Assembly (NCBI GenBank): GCA_009843505.1
Contig: VYDI01000019.1
Coordinates: 152,572-216,571, forward strand
From: Holophagales bacterium
Lineage (GTDB): Bacteria > Acidobacteriota > Thermoanaerobaculia > Multivoradales > Multivoraceae
DNA length: 64,000 bases
Direction: 5' to 3'
Shown: positions 26,264 through 36,452 of the stretch, one piece after another
How the letters are laid out: each line of letters opens with the position of its first letter
Numbering within the stretch: position 1 is the first letter of the stretch
Translations under genes and position numbers: made by a program
The notes under the pieces: generated by a model
The model's database searches: none
Told to the model about the DNA's origin: nothing
The model's input: the letters and a program-made list of their open reading frames with translations, nothing else

Positions 26264-26596
26264 ATGCCCCTGTACGAGTACCAGTGCACCGAATGCGAGG
26301 CCACCCTGGAGGCCATCCAGGCGTTCTCGGCACCGCCGCTCGAGGAGTGCCCCGAGTGCGGCCGGTCCAGCCTCAAGAAGCTGCTCTCGGCGCCCGCGTT
26401 CCAGTTCAAGGGCAGCGGCTGGTACGTCAACGACTACGCCCGCAAGGACAAGAACGGGTCCGCGGAAACGTCCTCGAACGGCTCCGCCGCGAACGGCGAC
26501 GGTTCGGAGAGCAAGGGCAAGGCCGCGGCCGGCGAGTCCTCCTCGACCGAGTCGTCCTCGAAGAGCGAGACCTCAAGCCCCGCCGCCACCCCGTAA
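26264..26596 (+). CDS. FmdB-family zinc ribbon protein
   Basis: The 110-residue product begins MPLYEYQCTECEATLEA and continues with CPECG, so two CxxC pairs form the small zinc ribbon found in FmdB-like proteins. The middle contains KLLSAPAFQFKGSGWYVNDY, also a standard part of the family. The C-terminal 40 residues are Ser/Lys/Glu-rich and low complexity (GESSSTESSSKSET), probably disordered. The ATG at 26264 is the correct start because the zinc ribbon begins directly after it; an upstream in-frame extension is not conserved-looking. FmdB proteins are thought to regulate formamidase or formate-related genes, but most have no proven role. Confidence 0.88.
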   Translation: MPLYEYQCTECEATLEAIQAFSAPPLEECPECGRSSLKKLLSAPAFQFKGSGWYVNDYARKDKNGSAETSSNGSAANGDGSESKGKAAAGESSSTESSSKSETSSPAATP

Positions 26597-26597
26597 C

Positions 26598-26617
26598 GCC
26601 AGCGGACGGCCGCTGGC
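26598..26617 (+). terminator. Hairpin after fmdB, possible terminator
   Basis: An 8-bp perfect stem (gccagcgg with ccgctggc) and 4-base loop begin two bases after the fmdB stop. There is no T-run after it, so it may be a terminator needing a factor or an mRNA-stabilising hairpin. Confidence 0.5.
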
Positions 26618-26655
26618 AGCCGCCTCCTGCCCTCCGGGCCGGCGGGTCAGCACGT

Positions 26656-26740
26656 TGGCGGAAGCGCATGGGAATCGAACCCACCCCCGTGGCGCATGAC
26701 GCCCCGGACCAGCGACTTGCGAAGGCCGCGCGGTCTGCGA
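26656..26740 (-). pseudogene. Truncated tandem copy of the selenocysteine tRNA (3' part only)
   Basis: The 34 bases at 26656-26689 are identical to 26741-26774 and cover the CCA end, the acceptor 3' strand, and most of the T arm of the tRNA-Sec. Similarity continues, with changes, through the variable arm and into a diverged anticodon arm (cttcgca region). The D arm and 5' acceptor strand are missing, so it cannot fold as a tRNA. The unit spacing is 85 bases. This could be a tandem duplication or the scar of an integrative element using this tRNA end. Confidence 0.75.
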
Positions 26741-26840
26741 TGGCGGAAGCGCATGGGAATCGAACCCACCCCCGGAGACGCATCACGCCCCGGACAACGG
26801 TTTTGAAGACCGCAGGAGGCACCAGCCCCCGAGCGCTTCC
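26741..26840 (-). tRNA. selC: tRNA-Sec (anticodon TCA)
   Basis: The 100-base RNA (with encoded CCA at 26741-26743) has an 8-bp acceptor stem (GGAAGCGC with GCGCTTCC), a 6-bp D stem with 4-base loop, anticodon loop CTTCAAA with TCA at 26804-26806, a long variable arm of about 20 bases, and a standard T arm (GGGTTCGATTCCC). These are the defining traits of bacterial selenocysteine tRNA. It shows that the organism inserts selenocysteine at UGA. No selA, selB or selD, and no obvious selenoprotein gene, is in the window. Confidence 0.95.
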
Positions 26841-26893
26841 GCCGGTCAGCATATCCTCGGGCTTCCGACCCGGAACAGACGAGGAACACCGTC

Positions 26894-27493
26894 ATGACGA
26901 TCCCGATCGCCGGCCCGCGAGGCCGGGCACCAGCTCTTGGTCTCACGCTCCTGCTGCTGGCGTGCGGCGCGGACGCGCCCGCTGAAGGAGGAGGCGCCCA
27001 GGAGGCCACGGCGGCCGTGGAGCTCTCCGAGCCGATCAGCGCCAGCGGCCTGTCGATCGCCCTTCCGGCGGCCTGGAACCGCCTCGAACCGAGATCGGCG
27101 ATGCGCATGCTCGAAGCCCAGATCCCGGGCTCCGGCGGTCCGGGGGAGATCTCGGCGTACTACTTCGGCCCCGGCGGGGGCGGTGGCGCGGCGGCGAACG
27201 TCGAGCGCTGGAAGAGCCAGGTGGTGCTCGAACCCGGCGCCCCGGATCCCACCACCCAAAGCCGCGAAAGCGGCGGCGTCCGCCGTACCTGGATCGAGCT
27301 GGAGGGAACGGTCAAGGCGAGCACGATCGGCAGCTTCCCGACGACCGACCTGCACGACGGAGCGCTCTTCGGAGCGGTGATCGAAGCGCCCGGCGGCCCC
27401 TGGTATCTACGGGCCGTCGGCCCCGGCGCGACGATGCGCGAGCAGCGTCAGGCCTTCCTGGCGATGCTCGACAGCGCGCGTCCCGAAGGCTAG
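26894..27493 (+). CDS. Lipoprotein, possibly PsbP-like fold
   Basis: The 199-residue product has a short signal ending LLLLAC, a clear lipobox with cysteine near residue 24, then an Ala/Gly-rich linker. The mature domain starts SGLSIALPAAWNRLEPRSAMRM and goes on with ISAYYFGPGGGGG, VERWKSQVVLEP, RTWIELEGTV and WYLRAVGPGATMREQRQAFLAML. This resembles small proteins that share a PsbP/Mog1-type fold and bind membranes or other proteins, but the relation is only suggested by pattern. It begins 53 bases beyond the 5' end of the tRNA-Sec gene, on the opposite strand. Function unknown. Confidence 0.78.
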   Translation: MTIPIAGPRGRAPALGLTLLLLACGADAPAEGGGAQEATAAVELSEPISASGLSIALPAAWNRLEPRSAMRMLEAQIPGSGGPGEISAYYFGPGGGGGAAANVERWKSQVVLEPGAPDPTTQSRESGGVRRTWIELEGTVKASTIGSFPTTDLHDGALFGAVIEAPGGPWYLRAVGPGATMREQRQAFLAMLDSARPEG

Positions 27494-27502
27494 GCGCTAA
27501 TC

Positions 27503-27549
27503 GAAGCCGCCTGCGGCGGCAGCCGGCGAGGACGCCGGCGCAGCCAGTG
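27503..27549. repeat. Palindromic repeat, copy D (intergenic)
   Basis: Hairpins are 27506-27520 (gccgcc, tgc, ggcggc, the same as copy C) and 27522-27539 (gccggcg, loop agga, cgccggc). The second stem has the same length and position as in copies A and C but different, fully compensated base pairs. It lies between a lipoprotein gene and tRNA-Ala. Confidence 0.65.
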
Positions 27550-27590
27550 TGGACCGCCGGAGTCCCTCGACCTCAGTGACGGCCGAAACG

Positions 27591-27666
<76 letters not shown>

Positions 27667-27697
27667 ACGTTCGGCGGCGCGCGAGTGTAGCAGTCTC

Positions 27698-28249
27698 CTA
27701 GAAGTGGTACGCCACTCCGGCGTGAACGGTGGCGTGGGTGCTGGAGGCGTCGAGGTCCGCGTAGTGACCCACCAGCTCGACCATGATCGAGAAGCGCTCG
27801 TTGATCGGGAAGTCGCCCGTCACGCCCAGGGTCAGGCCGACTCCCTCGTCGCTCTCGGTCCCGTCGCCGAGCTGGTACACGCCGAGGCCCATGAACACGC
27901 CCGATTCGTAGTAGAGGTCGTTGAACCGGTACTCGCCGGCGACCGTCGCGTAGCGGAAGGTGGGGCTCGCCAGCGTGCCGATCTGGTCGCCGCTCAGGTC
28001 CGTGCTGCCGACCCGGACGCCGACCGAGGTGCGCGGCTGGGTACGCCACGAGAAGCTCGCCAGGAACCCCGCGTGGTCGAGGCCGCCGTCGGGCTCTCCG
28101 TCCAGGCTGCCGCCGAAGGTCGGTCCGAGCGAGACGGTGTAGCTGTACTGCCCCTGGGCGCCGGCGCTCGCCGCGCCCGCGAGCAGCAGGAGGACTGTCG
28201 CCAGCGCCGGCACGGCGGCGGCGCGTAGCTTTCGTTTCCGTGAGGTCAA
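27698..28249 (-). CDS. Small outer-membrane beta-barrel protein
   Basis: The 183-residue product has a signal peptide (LATVLLLLAGAASAGAQ, cleavage after ASA or AGA) and a mature part of alternating polar and hydrophobic strands (YSYTVSLGPTFGG, TSVGVRVGSTDLSG, FRYATVAGEYRF, YYESGVFMGLGVY, VGLTLGVTGDFPI, FSIMVELVGHY, ATVHAGVAYHF). It ends in phenylalanine, the usual BAM signal, so an 8-stranded barrel is likely. The start is TTG at 28249, chosen because AAGGAG lies six bases upstream. It is 31 bases downstream of the tRNA-Ala 5' end on the same strand. The function, structural or porin-like, is unknown. Confidence 0.85.
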   Translation of the reverse strand: MTSRKRKLRAAAVPALATVLLLLAGAASAGAQGQYSYTVSLGPTFGGSLDGEPDGGLDHAGFLASFSWRTQPRTSVGVRVGSTDLSGDQIGTLASPTFRYATVAGEYRFNDLYYESGVFMGLGVYQLGDGTESDEGVGLTLGVTGDFPINERFSIMVELVGHYADLDASSTHATVHAGVAYHF

Positions 28250-28315
28250 GAGAGTCTCCTTGGTCCGCGCGCCGGGCAGTATAGACGCGGGCTGAATCCG
28301 TCCTGGTCGGTAGGA

Positions 28316-29050
28316 ATGACCGCAGACGGCCCACCCACCCGAAGAAGACTGCCCACCTGTTTCTACGGATCAGGAGCACAAAACGTCTGTCGGCTGGCGC
28401 GACGTTTCCTGACCTTCGCCCTCTGGCTGCTGCTGCCCCGGCCCTGCCTGACCTGCTCGGCCCCGGCCGAACGGGAGCTCGGGCTGTGCAAGCCGTGCCG
28501 GCGCCTGCTCGAGTCCCCGCCCCGGGGCGCGGCTCGCGAGGACCGCCTGGAAGGCAGTGACGGTTTCTTCTGGCTCTGGGTCTACCGCCCGCCGCTCGAC
28601 CAGGTCATCCTGGGCCTGAAGTACCGCCGGCTGGACTACCTGGGCCGCCACATCGCCGACGAGGCGAGCACTCGCCTGGGAATCGAGCTGCGGCGCGCCG
28701 ACGTTCTCGTACCCATGCCCATGCACTGGCGCCGGCGGCTCGCCCGAGGCCACAACCACGCCGAGTCGATCGCCCGGCCGCTGGCCCGGCGTCTCGGGCG
28801 ACCGCTCTCGACCGCGCTGAGAAGGCGGACCCTGGGCAGGCCGCAGGTCGGCCGCGGCCGCCGTCAACGGCTGGTCAATCCGGGAATCGCCTTCACCTGC
28901 GGGAGACCCGCCGCCATTCGGGACCGCGTCGTGCTCCTCGTCGACGACGTCGTGACCACCGGGGCCACCGCAGGCAAGGCCGCCCATGCCCTCAAGGCGG
29001 CGGGCGCCGGGAAGGTCATCGTCTTCGCCGCGGCCCGCACACAGACCTGA
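28316..29050 (+). CDS. ComF-family phosphoribosyltransferase-like protein
   Basis: The 244-residue protein has an N-terminal zinc-ribbon-like set (CLTC and CKPC), the family phrase LGLKYRRLDYLG, PMPMHWRRRLARGHNHAE, and the PRTase PRPP-binding motif VVLLVDDVVTTGATAG. ComF proteins are linked to DNA uptake in transformable bacteria, and GntX-like members act in gluconate use; the exact role here cannot be fixed. The start at ATG 28316 is divergent to the barrel gene. The next gene begins 34 bases downstream. Confidence 0.9.
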   Translation: MTADGPPTRRRLPTCFYGSGAQNVCRLARRFLTFALWLLLPRPCLTCSAPAERELGLCKPCRRLLESPPRGAAREDRLEGSDGFFWLWVYRPPLDQVILGLKYRRLDYLGRHIADEASTRLGIELRRADVLVPMPMHWRRRLARGHNHAESIARPLARRLGRPLSTALRRRTLGRPQVGRGRRQRLVNPGIAFTCGRPAAIRDRVVLLVDDVVTTGATAGKAAHALKAAGAGKVIVFAAARTQT

Positions 29051-29083
29051 CCCCGCACGCCGTCCGCTATAGTGATTCTCAAC

Positions 29084-31159
29084 ATGACCTGCCGGATGCA
29101 TCCCGGCGACTCCCGGTCGACCGCTGTGCGAGTGCGCATGCTCTCTGCCGGAGTCCTGGCGCCCGTCGCCGCCATCGCCCTCCTGGGCACCGCGCCGCTC
29201 CAGGCCGGCCTCGACCTGCCGAGTCTGGGCGATCCAACGGCCGGGCGGCTCGTCGGCCGGGTCCACGCCGGCAAGGCGCCGCTTCCCGCCGCCCGCGTCT
29301 ACGTCTACGACGTCGCCGATCGCAGCAAGCAGAGGACGACGACCGATCGCTTCGGCCGCTACGCCTTCCAGCCCCTGCCGGCCGGCGTCTACCGCGTGAT
29401 CGCTCACCGGCCGGGCTTCGTGCCCGCGGTGGCGGAACTCGTGCGCACGACGAGCGAGTCGGCGCAATCGCTCGACTTCGAACTGAGCGCCCGCGAGCGC
29501 CGGCCCGCTGGCGAGGAGACGGGCAGCGGCGAAGAGGACTTCTGGTCCGTCCGGCAGCGCATACCAAACGACGTCCTGCGCCAGATCCAGATCGCGGAAG
29601 CGATCGCGGACGATCAGGACTGGGCGCTCGAGTCGGCGGTCCAGCGCGAGCGGTTCGAGGCGGAGTTGCGGACGCTGTCGGGTATCGAGGACGCGGGCGG
29701 CGACGCCGGCGCCCGGGTGCTCGGCAGTCAGTTCGATCTCCGCAGCCGGTTCGGCGAGACCCACCTCGCCCTGCGGTCCGACCTGCGCGAGTTCGAGCGC
29801 CAGGTGTTCAACGAAGACCATCAGCAACTCGGCGACAGCCAGGCCTTCGCCCTCGACGTGAACCACCGGGGTTCGAACGTCCAGATCACGTCGCAGCGAC
29901 ACCGCTTCCACGGCGGCGATTTCCACGGCGGCGATGCGGCGGCCTGGGACGACTGGGGTCCGACCCCGTTCGCCGGCCTCGAGAGCTACGGCCTCAGGGT
30001 CGAACAGGCGGCCGGCGCCGGCGACGCCCACTTCGAGGCCCGGTACACCGCCGACCAGAACTTCCACCACGGCTTCGGCGACCTCTACGCCGGCCAGAGC
30101 GGTCTGCACAGTCTGGCGCTGGCGGCCCTCGACTCGCCGATGTCCTCGACGACCCTGGAGTTCCGGGGCGGCTACGAGCGGCAGATCACCGCCAACGCCT
30201 CGCTCGAAGCCGGACTCAGCTACCGCGAGCGACAGGCCTACGGGAACGGCCGCTTCTCGACCTGGGGCGAGGATCCCCACCAGCGCTTCGACGTGTTCAG
30301 CCAGGGCAACTGGGAGATCCAGCCCACGGTCGTTCTCGAGTACGGGATGTTCAGCACGCTGAGCGACGGCAACGTCTCGTTCACGCCCCGCGCCGGCTTC
30401 GTCGTCGAACTCGGTTCCAACTGGCTGGCCGCCGTGTCCGCCAGCGAGAGGGTCGACTCGGAACACCTCCTCTTCCGCGACTTCCTGCAGGTGCAGTACC
30501 ACGACGACGACGCCTGCACCGCCACCTTTGAGCACTGCTACCGGATCGATCTCAGCCGGCGGCTCGGCGCCACGGACGACAGCAACCGCGTCGAGTTCGG
30601 CGTCGCGCAGCGCCAGTTCGCGGACAGCGTCCGGCTGTACTTCAGCCGCGACATCTTCGAACGGCTCGAGAGCCTGCTGCTGCTCGACGGCGACCAGGTC
30701 GCCGAACTCCACTTCGGGCTCCAGCAGCGCCTGGGCGAGAAGATCCTGACCCGGATCAGCTCTTCGGCCGCTTCGGGCGGCGGCGGCCTGCTCCGCGCCG
30801 TCGACGGCAGCGGCAACAACCTCGAGAACCAGGTCCGCTACGTGATCGCCAGCGTCGACACCCAGTTCGAGCGCAGCTCAACCGGCGTCCTGCTCGCCTT
30901 CCGGCGGGTGGATCAGGAACTGTCGCCGGTCGCCCGGGACGCCCGGTTCCCGCCCGCAGGCCCGAACTCGGTGCTCTCCGTCGAGCGCCTGCAGCTCCTG
31001 TTGACGCAGGGACTGCCCTGGGTCACCGGCACCGGCATCCAGAACTGGGCTCTGCAACTCGAGATGCAACTCAGCCGCGGTCACCTCCCGGTCGACTCCA
31101 GCCAGGACCCGGACCAGTTGCGCCGCCGGGTCGTCGCGGGTATCGCGGTCCGCTTCTAG
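29084..31159 (+). CDS. Large outer-membrane protein with a carboxypeptidase-regulatory-like domain
   Basis: The protein of about 691 residues has a signal sequence (MLSAGVLAPVAAIALLG) and a carboxypeptidase-regulatory-like Ig domain at about 50-125 (GRLVGRVHAGKAPLPAARVY, TDRFGRYAFQPLPAGVYRV). The rest is a long beta-strand-rich region ending in RRRVVAGIAVRF, a C-terminal aromatic residue typical of a barrel. It resembles TonB-dependent receptor proteins that begin with this domain, but no plug domain or TonB box was recognised. The ATG at 29084 is preferred over the GTG at 29072, which lacks a clear SD. It is monocistronic in appearance, followed by 356 bases before the next gene. Confidence 0.75.
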   Translation: MTCRMHPGDSRSTAVRVRMLSAGVLAPVAAIALLGTAPLQAGLDLPSLGDPTAGRLVGRVHAGKAPLPAARVYVYDVADRSKQRTTTDRFGRYAFQPLPAGVYRVIAHRPGFVPAVAELVRTTSESAQSLDFELSARERRPAGEETGSGEEDFWSVRQRIPNDVLRQIQIAEAIADDQDWALESAVQRERFEAELRTLSGIEDAGGDAGARVLGSQFDLRSRFGETHLALRSDLREFERQVFNEDHQQLGDSQAFALDVNHRGSNVQITSQRHRFHGGDFHGGDAAAWDDWGPTPFAGLESYGLRVEQAAGAGDAHFEARYTADQNFHHGFGDLYAGQSGLHSLALAALDSPMSSTTLEFRGGYERQITANASLEAGLSYRERQAYGNGRFSTWGEDPHQRFDVFSQGNWEIQPTVVLEYGMFSTLSDGNVSFTPRAGFVVELGSNWLAAVSASERVDSEHLLFRDFLQVQYHDDDACTATFEHCYRIDLSRRLGATDDSNRVEFGVAQRQFADSVRLYFSRDIFERLESLLLLDGDQVAELHFGLQQRLGEKILTRISSSAASGGGGLLRAVDGSGNNLENQVRYVIASVDTQFERSSTGVLLAFRRVDQELSPVARDARFPPAGPNSVLSVERLQLLLTQGLPWVTGTGIQNWALQLEMQLSRGHLPVDSSQDPDQLRRRVVAGIAVRF

Positions 31160-31331
31160 AAACTGCCGGTGCGCCGGCCTGGAGGCTTGGTGTCCGGGTT
31201 AGGGGATGAGCTTGATCGCGGCGACGATCAGGGCGCGCTTGGTTGATCGTAACGTAACTCGGCCTGTCCACGGAGGCCTTCCCTGCCGACCTGGACGGAA
31301 TCCAGGCGCTGAATCCTGATTCAAGAAACCG

Positions 31332-31353
31332 GTTCAAAACCAACAGGTTGAAC
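31332..31353. promoter_or_regulatory. Dyad GTTCAA-N10-TTGAAC, possible enhancer site
   Basis: A perfect 6-base inverted repeat with a 10-base spacer lies at 31332-31353, centred about 100 bases upstream of the likely start of the sigma-54-like promoter at 31417. This distance fits an NtrC-family upstream activating site. Confidence 0.4.
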
Positions 31354-31414
31354 TCCAACCGCCTGAAGCGCTCCCTACATGTCCTAGAATCAGGCGGATA
31401 GCCGGGGAATCTCA

Positions 31415-31432
31415 CCGGCACAGTACGTGCTT
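31415..31432 (+). promoter_or_regulatory. Possible sigma-54 (-24/-12) promoter
   Basis: The sequence ccGGcacagtacgtGCtt has GG and GC separated by exactly 10 bases, as sigma-54 promoters require, and CGGCAC fits the -24 box. It lies 84 bases before the kinase gene. The rest of the 356-base gap (31160-31515) shows a weak hairpin at 31165-31178 after the barrel gene, the dyad at 31332 and no credible gene. Confidence 0.4.
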
Positions 31433-31515
31433 ACGGAAAACTGAATTGCCCCGAAGGCGGCCTTCCGGTCGCACCTGAGGCACAGAAGACACACCTCACG
31501 ACGAGCGACCCAGCG

Positions 31516-34328
31516 ATGCGCATCGAGTCCCGACCCGCCCGGCTCGGCCTGACCGCTGCGCTGTTGCTCGCGACGATCCTGGTCGTCGGCCTGGGCGGCT
31601 TCTCCATGGGCCGCAAGGTGAGTTCCTTCCAGGATGTCGGACTCGTCGTCGAGACCGTTGCCGGCGAGATGCGCGTGCTCGCCGCCGCCGACGGGTCGGA
31701 ACTGCTGTCCGAGGACGTCATCGTCCTGGCCAACGGTGAACCGCCGCTATCGGCGGACGAACTGGAGCGCCTGCTGCGGCGCCGCCCGGAGAGCGACCTG
31801 CAGGTGCTCCGGGAGACCGGCGAAGGCGAGGAACTGGTCACGGCGCTGCACCGGCTGCCCCGCCTCAGCCTCGACTGGGCCTACATCGCCCTCGCCCTTA
31901 CCGGGATCGCCTACCTGCTGATCGGGCTCTACACCCTGAGCCGCCAGCGCAGTCGCCAGATACTCCTCTTCCACCTCTGGGCCCTGACCTCCGCCGCCCT
32001 CTACCTGGTGACGCCGATCGCGCCCTTCGACGCGATCGACCGCCTCTTCTACCTCGTCGACGGCGCCTGCCGGCTTCTGCTGCCGCCCCTCACGCTGCAC
32101 TTCTTCCTGGTGTTCCCGGTGCGCCCGAACTCCATCTGGGCGCGCCGCGCGGTGCCCTGGCTCTATCTGCCGTCCGCCGCCCTGCTCGCCCTGCAGCTCG
32201 ACCAGATCTTCGGAGCCGGCCGGCTGGCCGGAGATCTCACGGCCAGCGCGCTCGAGCGGCAGGACCGTGTCGAGCTGCTGCTGCTGGTGGCCTACGCGCT
32301 GGCCGCCGCCGCGGTGCTCGGCCGACGCCTGCTGTCCAGGCGCGACTGGGAGCAGGGACGGCAGACGCAGTGGATCGCCTTCGGCGTCGCCGGCGGCTAC
32401 CTGCCGTTCCTCGTGCTCTACGTGGTGCCGTTCGCACTGGAGTTGCCGGCGCCTGGCTGGCTCGACGCTCTCGCGGTGGCGCCGCTGGCCCTGGTTCCGC
32501 TCAGCTTCGCCTACGCCCTGCTCCGCTACCGCCTGTGGGACGTGGCGGTGATCGCCCGCGACGTGGCGACCTACGCGCTAACGGTGCTCCTCGCCGTGCT
32601 CGGTTTCTCCCTGCTGAGCCTGCTCATTCGCCGGGGCGTGCCCGAGGACATGGTCGTCGCCAGGGGCTTCCTGAACGCCAGCGCCCTGCTCGTCGTCGGA
32701 ACCCTCTCGATACCGGTCAAGCAGGGCCTTGGCTCGAGTCTCCAGCGGCTCCAGTACCGCGCCCAGCGCAGCCGCCGGGCGCTGCAGCGGCTCGGCGAGG
32801 AGCTGCTCCACGAACGGGACCTCGGGCGACTGGCGTCGAGCCTGCTGCGCGAACTGGAAGAGGGCCTGGACCTCGAACAGAGCAACCTGTTCCTGGTCGA
32901 AGGCGACCACCTGACGCCAGTACGGGAGGAGCCCGAAGCGCCGGAGTTCGAACTCGCCGAGGTCGACGCCTCGATCTGGAGCGAGTCTCACCGGGCCCTG
33001 GAGCGGGCGCCGCTGGCCGACGCCGCGGACACCGGCTACCTGCGCCTCGCGGTGCTCGGCTATCACTACGTCTTCCCGCTCCAGGTACGGGACCGGACGG
33101 TCGGTCTGCTCTGCGTCGGCCGTCGCATCGGCGGCGCGCCGCTCTCCACCGACGACTTGACCCTGATCCGACAGCTCCTGAACCAGGCGGTGCTGGCGAT
33201 CGAGAACGCGCAACTGCTCGAGCAGAGACAGCGGCAACTGATCCGGGTCTCCGAGCTCAAGCAGTTCAGCGAGGAGATCATCGAGTCCTCTCCGGCCGGC
33301 ATCGCCGTCATCGACGGAACGAACCGGATCGTCACCGCGAACGGCGCCTTCGGGGCTCTCGTGGGCCAGCCCAGGAACGAGGTCGGCGACAGGCCGCTCG
33401 ACGATCTCATCCCGCTCCACCTGTTTCCGCGGCAGGACGACCCGCCGGTCGAGGTGCGCTTCGAGGATCCGACCCGGACCGAGAAGTACCTCCAGTTATC
33501 CGTCGCGGCGTTCCAGGGCGCCGCGCCCGGCCACCGGGTGGTCGTGGCGCACGACGTCACCGAGCGGGTGGCCATGAAGCGCGAGCTGGCGGAGAAGGAG
33601 CGCCTGGCGGCTCTCGGAGCCATGGCCGCCGGCGTCGCCCACGAGGTGAACACGCCGCTCACGGGAATCTCCAGCTACGCCCAGATGCTGCTGGCCGAAA
33701 CCTCCGATCAGGATCCGCGGCGGCGCCTGCTGCGCAAGGTCGAACGCCAGACCTTCCGGGCCGCCCGCATCGTCAACACGCTCCTCGACTTCGCGCGCCG
33801 CGGCCGGCACGAACCGGCGCCTGTCGACCTGGGGCTAGTGGTCAAGGAAAGCTGCGACGCGCTGGCGGAGCGGTTCGCCGACGCCCGCGTCGAACTCCAG
33901 GTGGACCTCGGTCCGTGCGGCAAGGTCTGGGTGCCCGGCAACGACACGGAACTCGGCCAGGTACTCGCCAACCTGATGATCAACGCGCTCGACGCGATGA
34001 CCGAGGCCGGCAGCAAGGAGAGACGTCTCTCGCTGGCGGTTCAAAACTCGGGCGACACGATCGACGTATTCATCGACGACACCGGGCCCGGCATTCCCGA
34101 GCAGCACCTTGAACGCGTATTCGAACCCTTCTTCTCCACCCGCAAGGCCGCTGGAGGCACCGGCCTGGGGCTCTCCATCAGCCAGGAAATCGTCCGCCGC
34201 CACGGCGGCGACCTGGTCGCCTCGAACCTTCCGTCCGGCGGCTGCCGCCTCACGCTCCGTCTGCCCACGATGCGCCGACCGCAACCCATGATGCCCCGAC
34301 CGCAGCCCCTGTCGAAGGAGAACGACGA

Positions 34329-34332
<4 letters not shown>
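31516..34332 (+). CDS. Multi-pass membrane sensor histidine kinase with GAF and PAS domains
   Basis: The 938-residue kinase has an N-terminal membrane helix, a small PDZ-like extracytoplasmic part (about 35-115, VIVLANGEPPLSADELERLL), then about eight or nine membrane helices from 118 to 385. A GAF-type domain follows (about 400-570), then a PAS domain (about 575-690, SSPAGIAVIDGTNRIV), a HisKA dimerisation helix with MAAGVAHEVNTPLTGI and phospho-acceptor H709, and an HATPase domain ending near 925 (NLMINALDAM, DDTGPGIPEQ, GTGLGLSI). The C-terminal residues are repetitive (MRRPQPMMPRPQP). Its stop overlaps the regulator start by four bases, so the two form a two-component pair. The signal sensed is unknown. 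Confidence 0.93.
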
Positions 34333-35704
<1,372 letters not shown>

Positions 35705-35708
<4 letters not shown>

Positions 35709-36328
35709 GCGAAGGCGCGCGGCTCGAAGTCCTCGGCGTTCACGATCGAGGCGCTGTCGCCGGTGGCCCGGATGACGAAGAAGCCCTGTCGTTCGGCGTG
35801 GAGGGCCACGTCGTCCGACGCCTGAAGCCAGGCCATCGCGCCGTAGACCTTGCGATCGCGGTACTCGGGCCACCACTCCTTGAAGCGGACCAGCTTCGAA
35901 CGGAACCGCCCGACATCCTCCGGACGAAGCGTCGTCTTGACCTCGACCACGACGATCTCCTCGCCGTTCACCGCCATGATGTCCACCTCGTAGCTCTCAC
36001 CGCCTCGCCGCGTCAGCGTACGCTGCGCGAGACTCCGAACGCCGATACCCCGGCCGTCCAGCAACCTGACCAGATCGCCACTGACGAGGCTCTCCATCAG
36101 CTTGCCCCACTGCGTCGTGAACAGGTCCTCCGCCTTCTTGAGACGGCGGTCCGTCTCCTTCATCTGCCGGTCCGTCTCCTTCATCTGCCGGTCCAGTTCC
36201 TCGCTTCTTTCTTTCTGGGACTTCCTGTCCTCCCTGATGCTCTCGGTGATCGCCTCGATGTTCCGGGTGAGTTCCCGCAACCGCTCGAGGGTTGGAGCTT
36301 CGCCGCTTTCTTCGTGGGGAATGGTCAT
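35705..36328 (-). CDS. PD-(D/E)XK nuclease-like protein with a coiled-coil N-terminus
   Basis: The 207-residue protein has an N-terminal coiled coil (about 15-65) with a tandem repeat of RQMKETD, then a compact C-terminal domain. That domain shows DIMAVNGEEIVVVEVKTTL, the Asp...Glu-x-Lys pattern of PD-(D/E)XK nucleases. The layout resembles DUF3782-type proteins in cyanobacteria and other bacteria, whose role is unknown. The ATG at 36328 is preferred over a longer frame to 36463 that has no conserved features; GAGAGG lies upstream but at a long distance. Its stop shares CTAG with the regulator gene. Nuclease activity is an inference. Confidence 0.77.
36151..36192 (-). repeat. 21-base tandem repeat in coding sequence
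   Basis: Two perfect 21-base copies (36151-36171 and 36172-36192) encode the repeated heptad RQMKETD in the coiled coil of the nuclease-like protein. Confidence 0.85.
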
Positions 36329-36452
36329 GTTCGGTCGTCGCCTCTCTTCGGTTGTGGCGCCAGGGCGCCGTGAAGCGGTGGGACCTGGTTGCAAGCAGGC
36401 CGGGGGGCAACGCCGCGCAAAGCCGGCAAGGGACTCGGAGAGTACCAGCCGG

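Noticed and set aside
26656..26740. A second functional tRNA
   Set aside because: It lacks the 5' acceptor strand and D arm, and the anticodon arm has an altered loop; only the 3' part is tRNA-like.
31071..31421. Minus-strand gene in the gap before the kinase
   Set aside because: No ribosome binding site, no domain-like composition, and it overlaps the end of the barrel gene.
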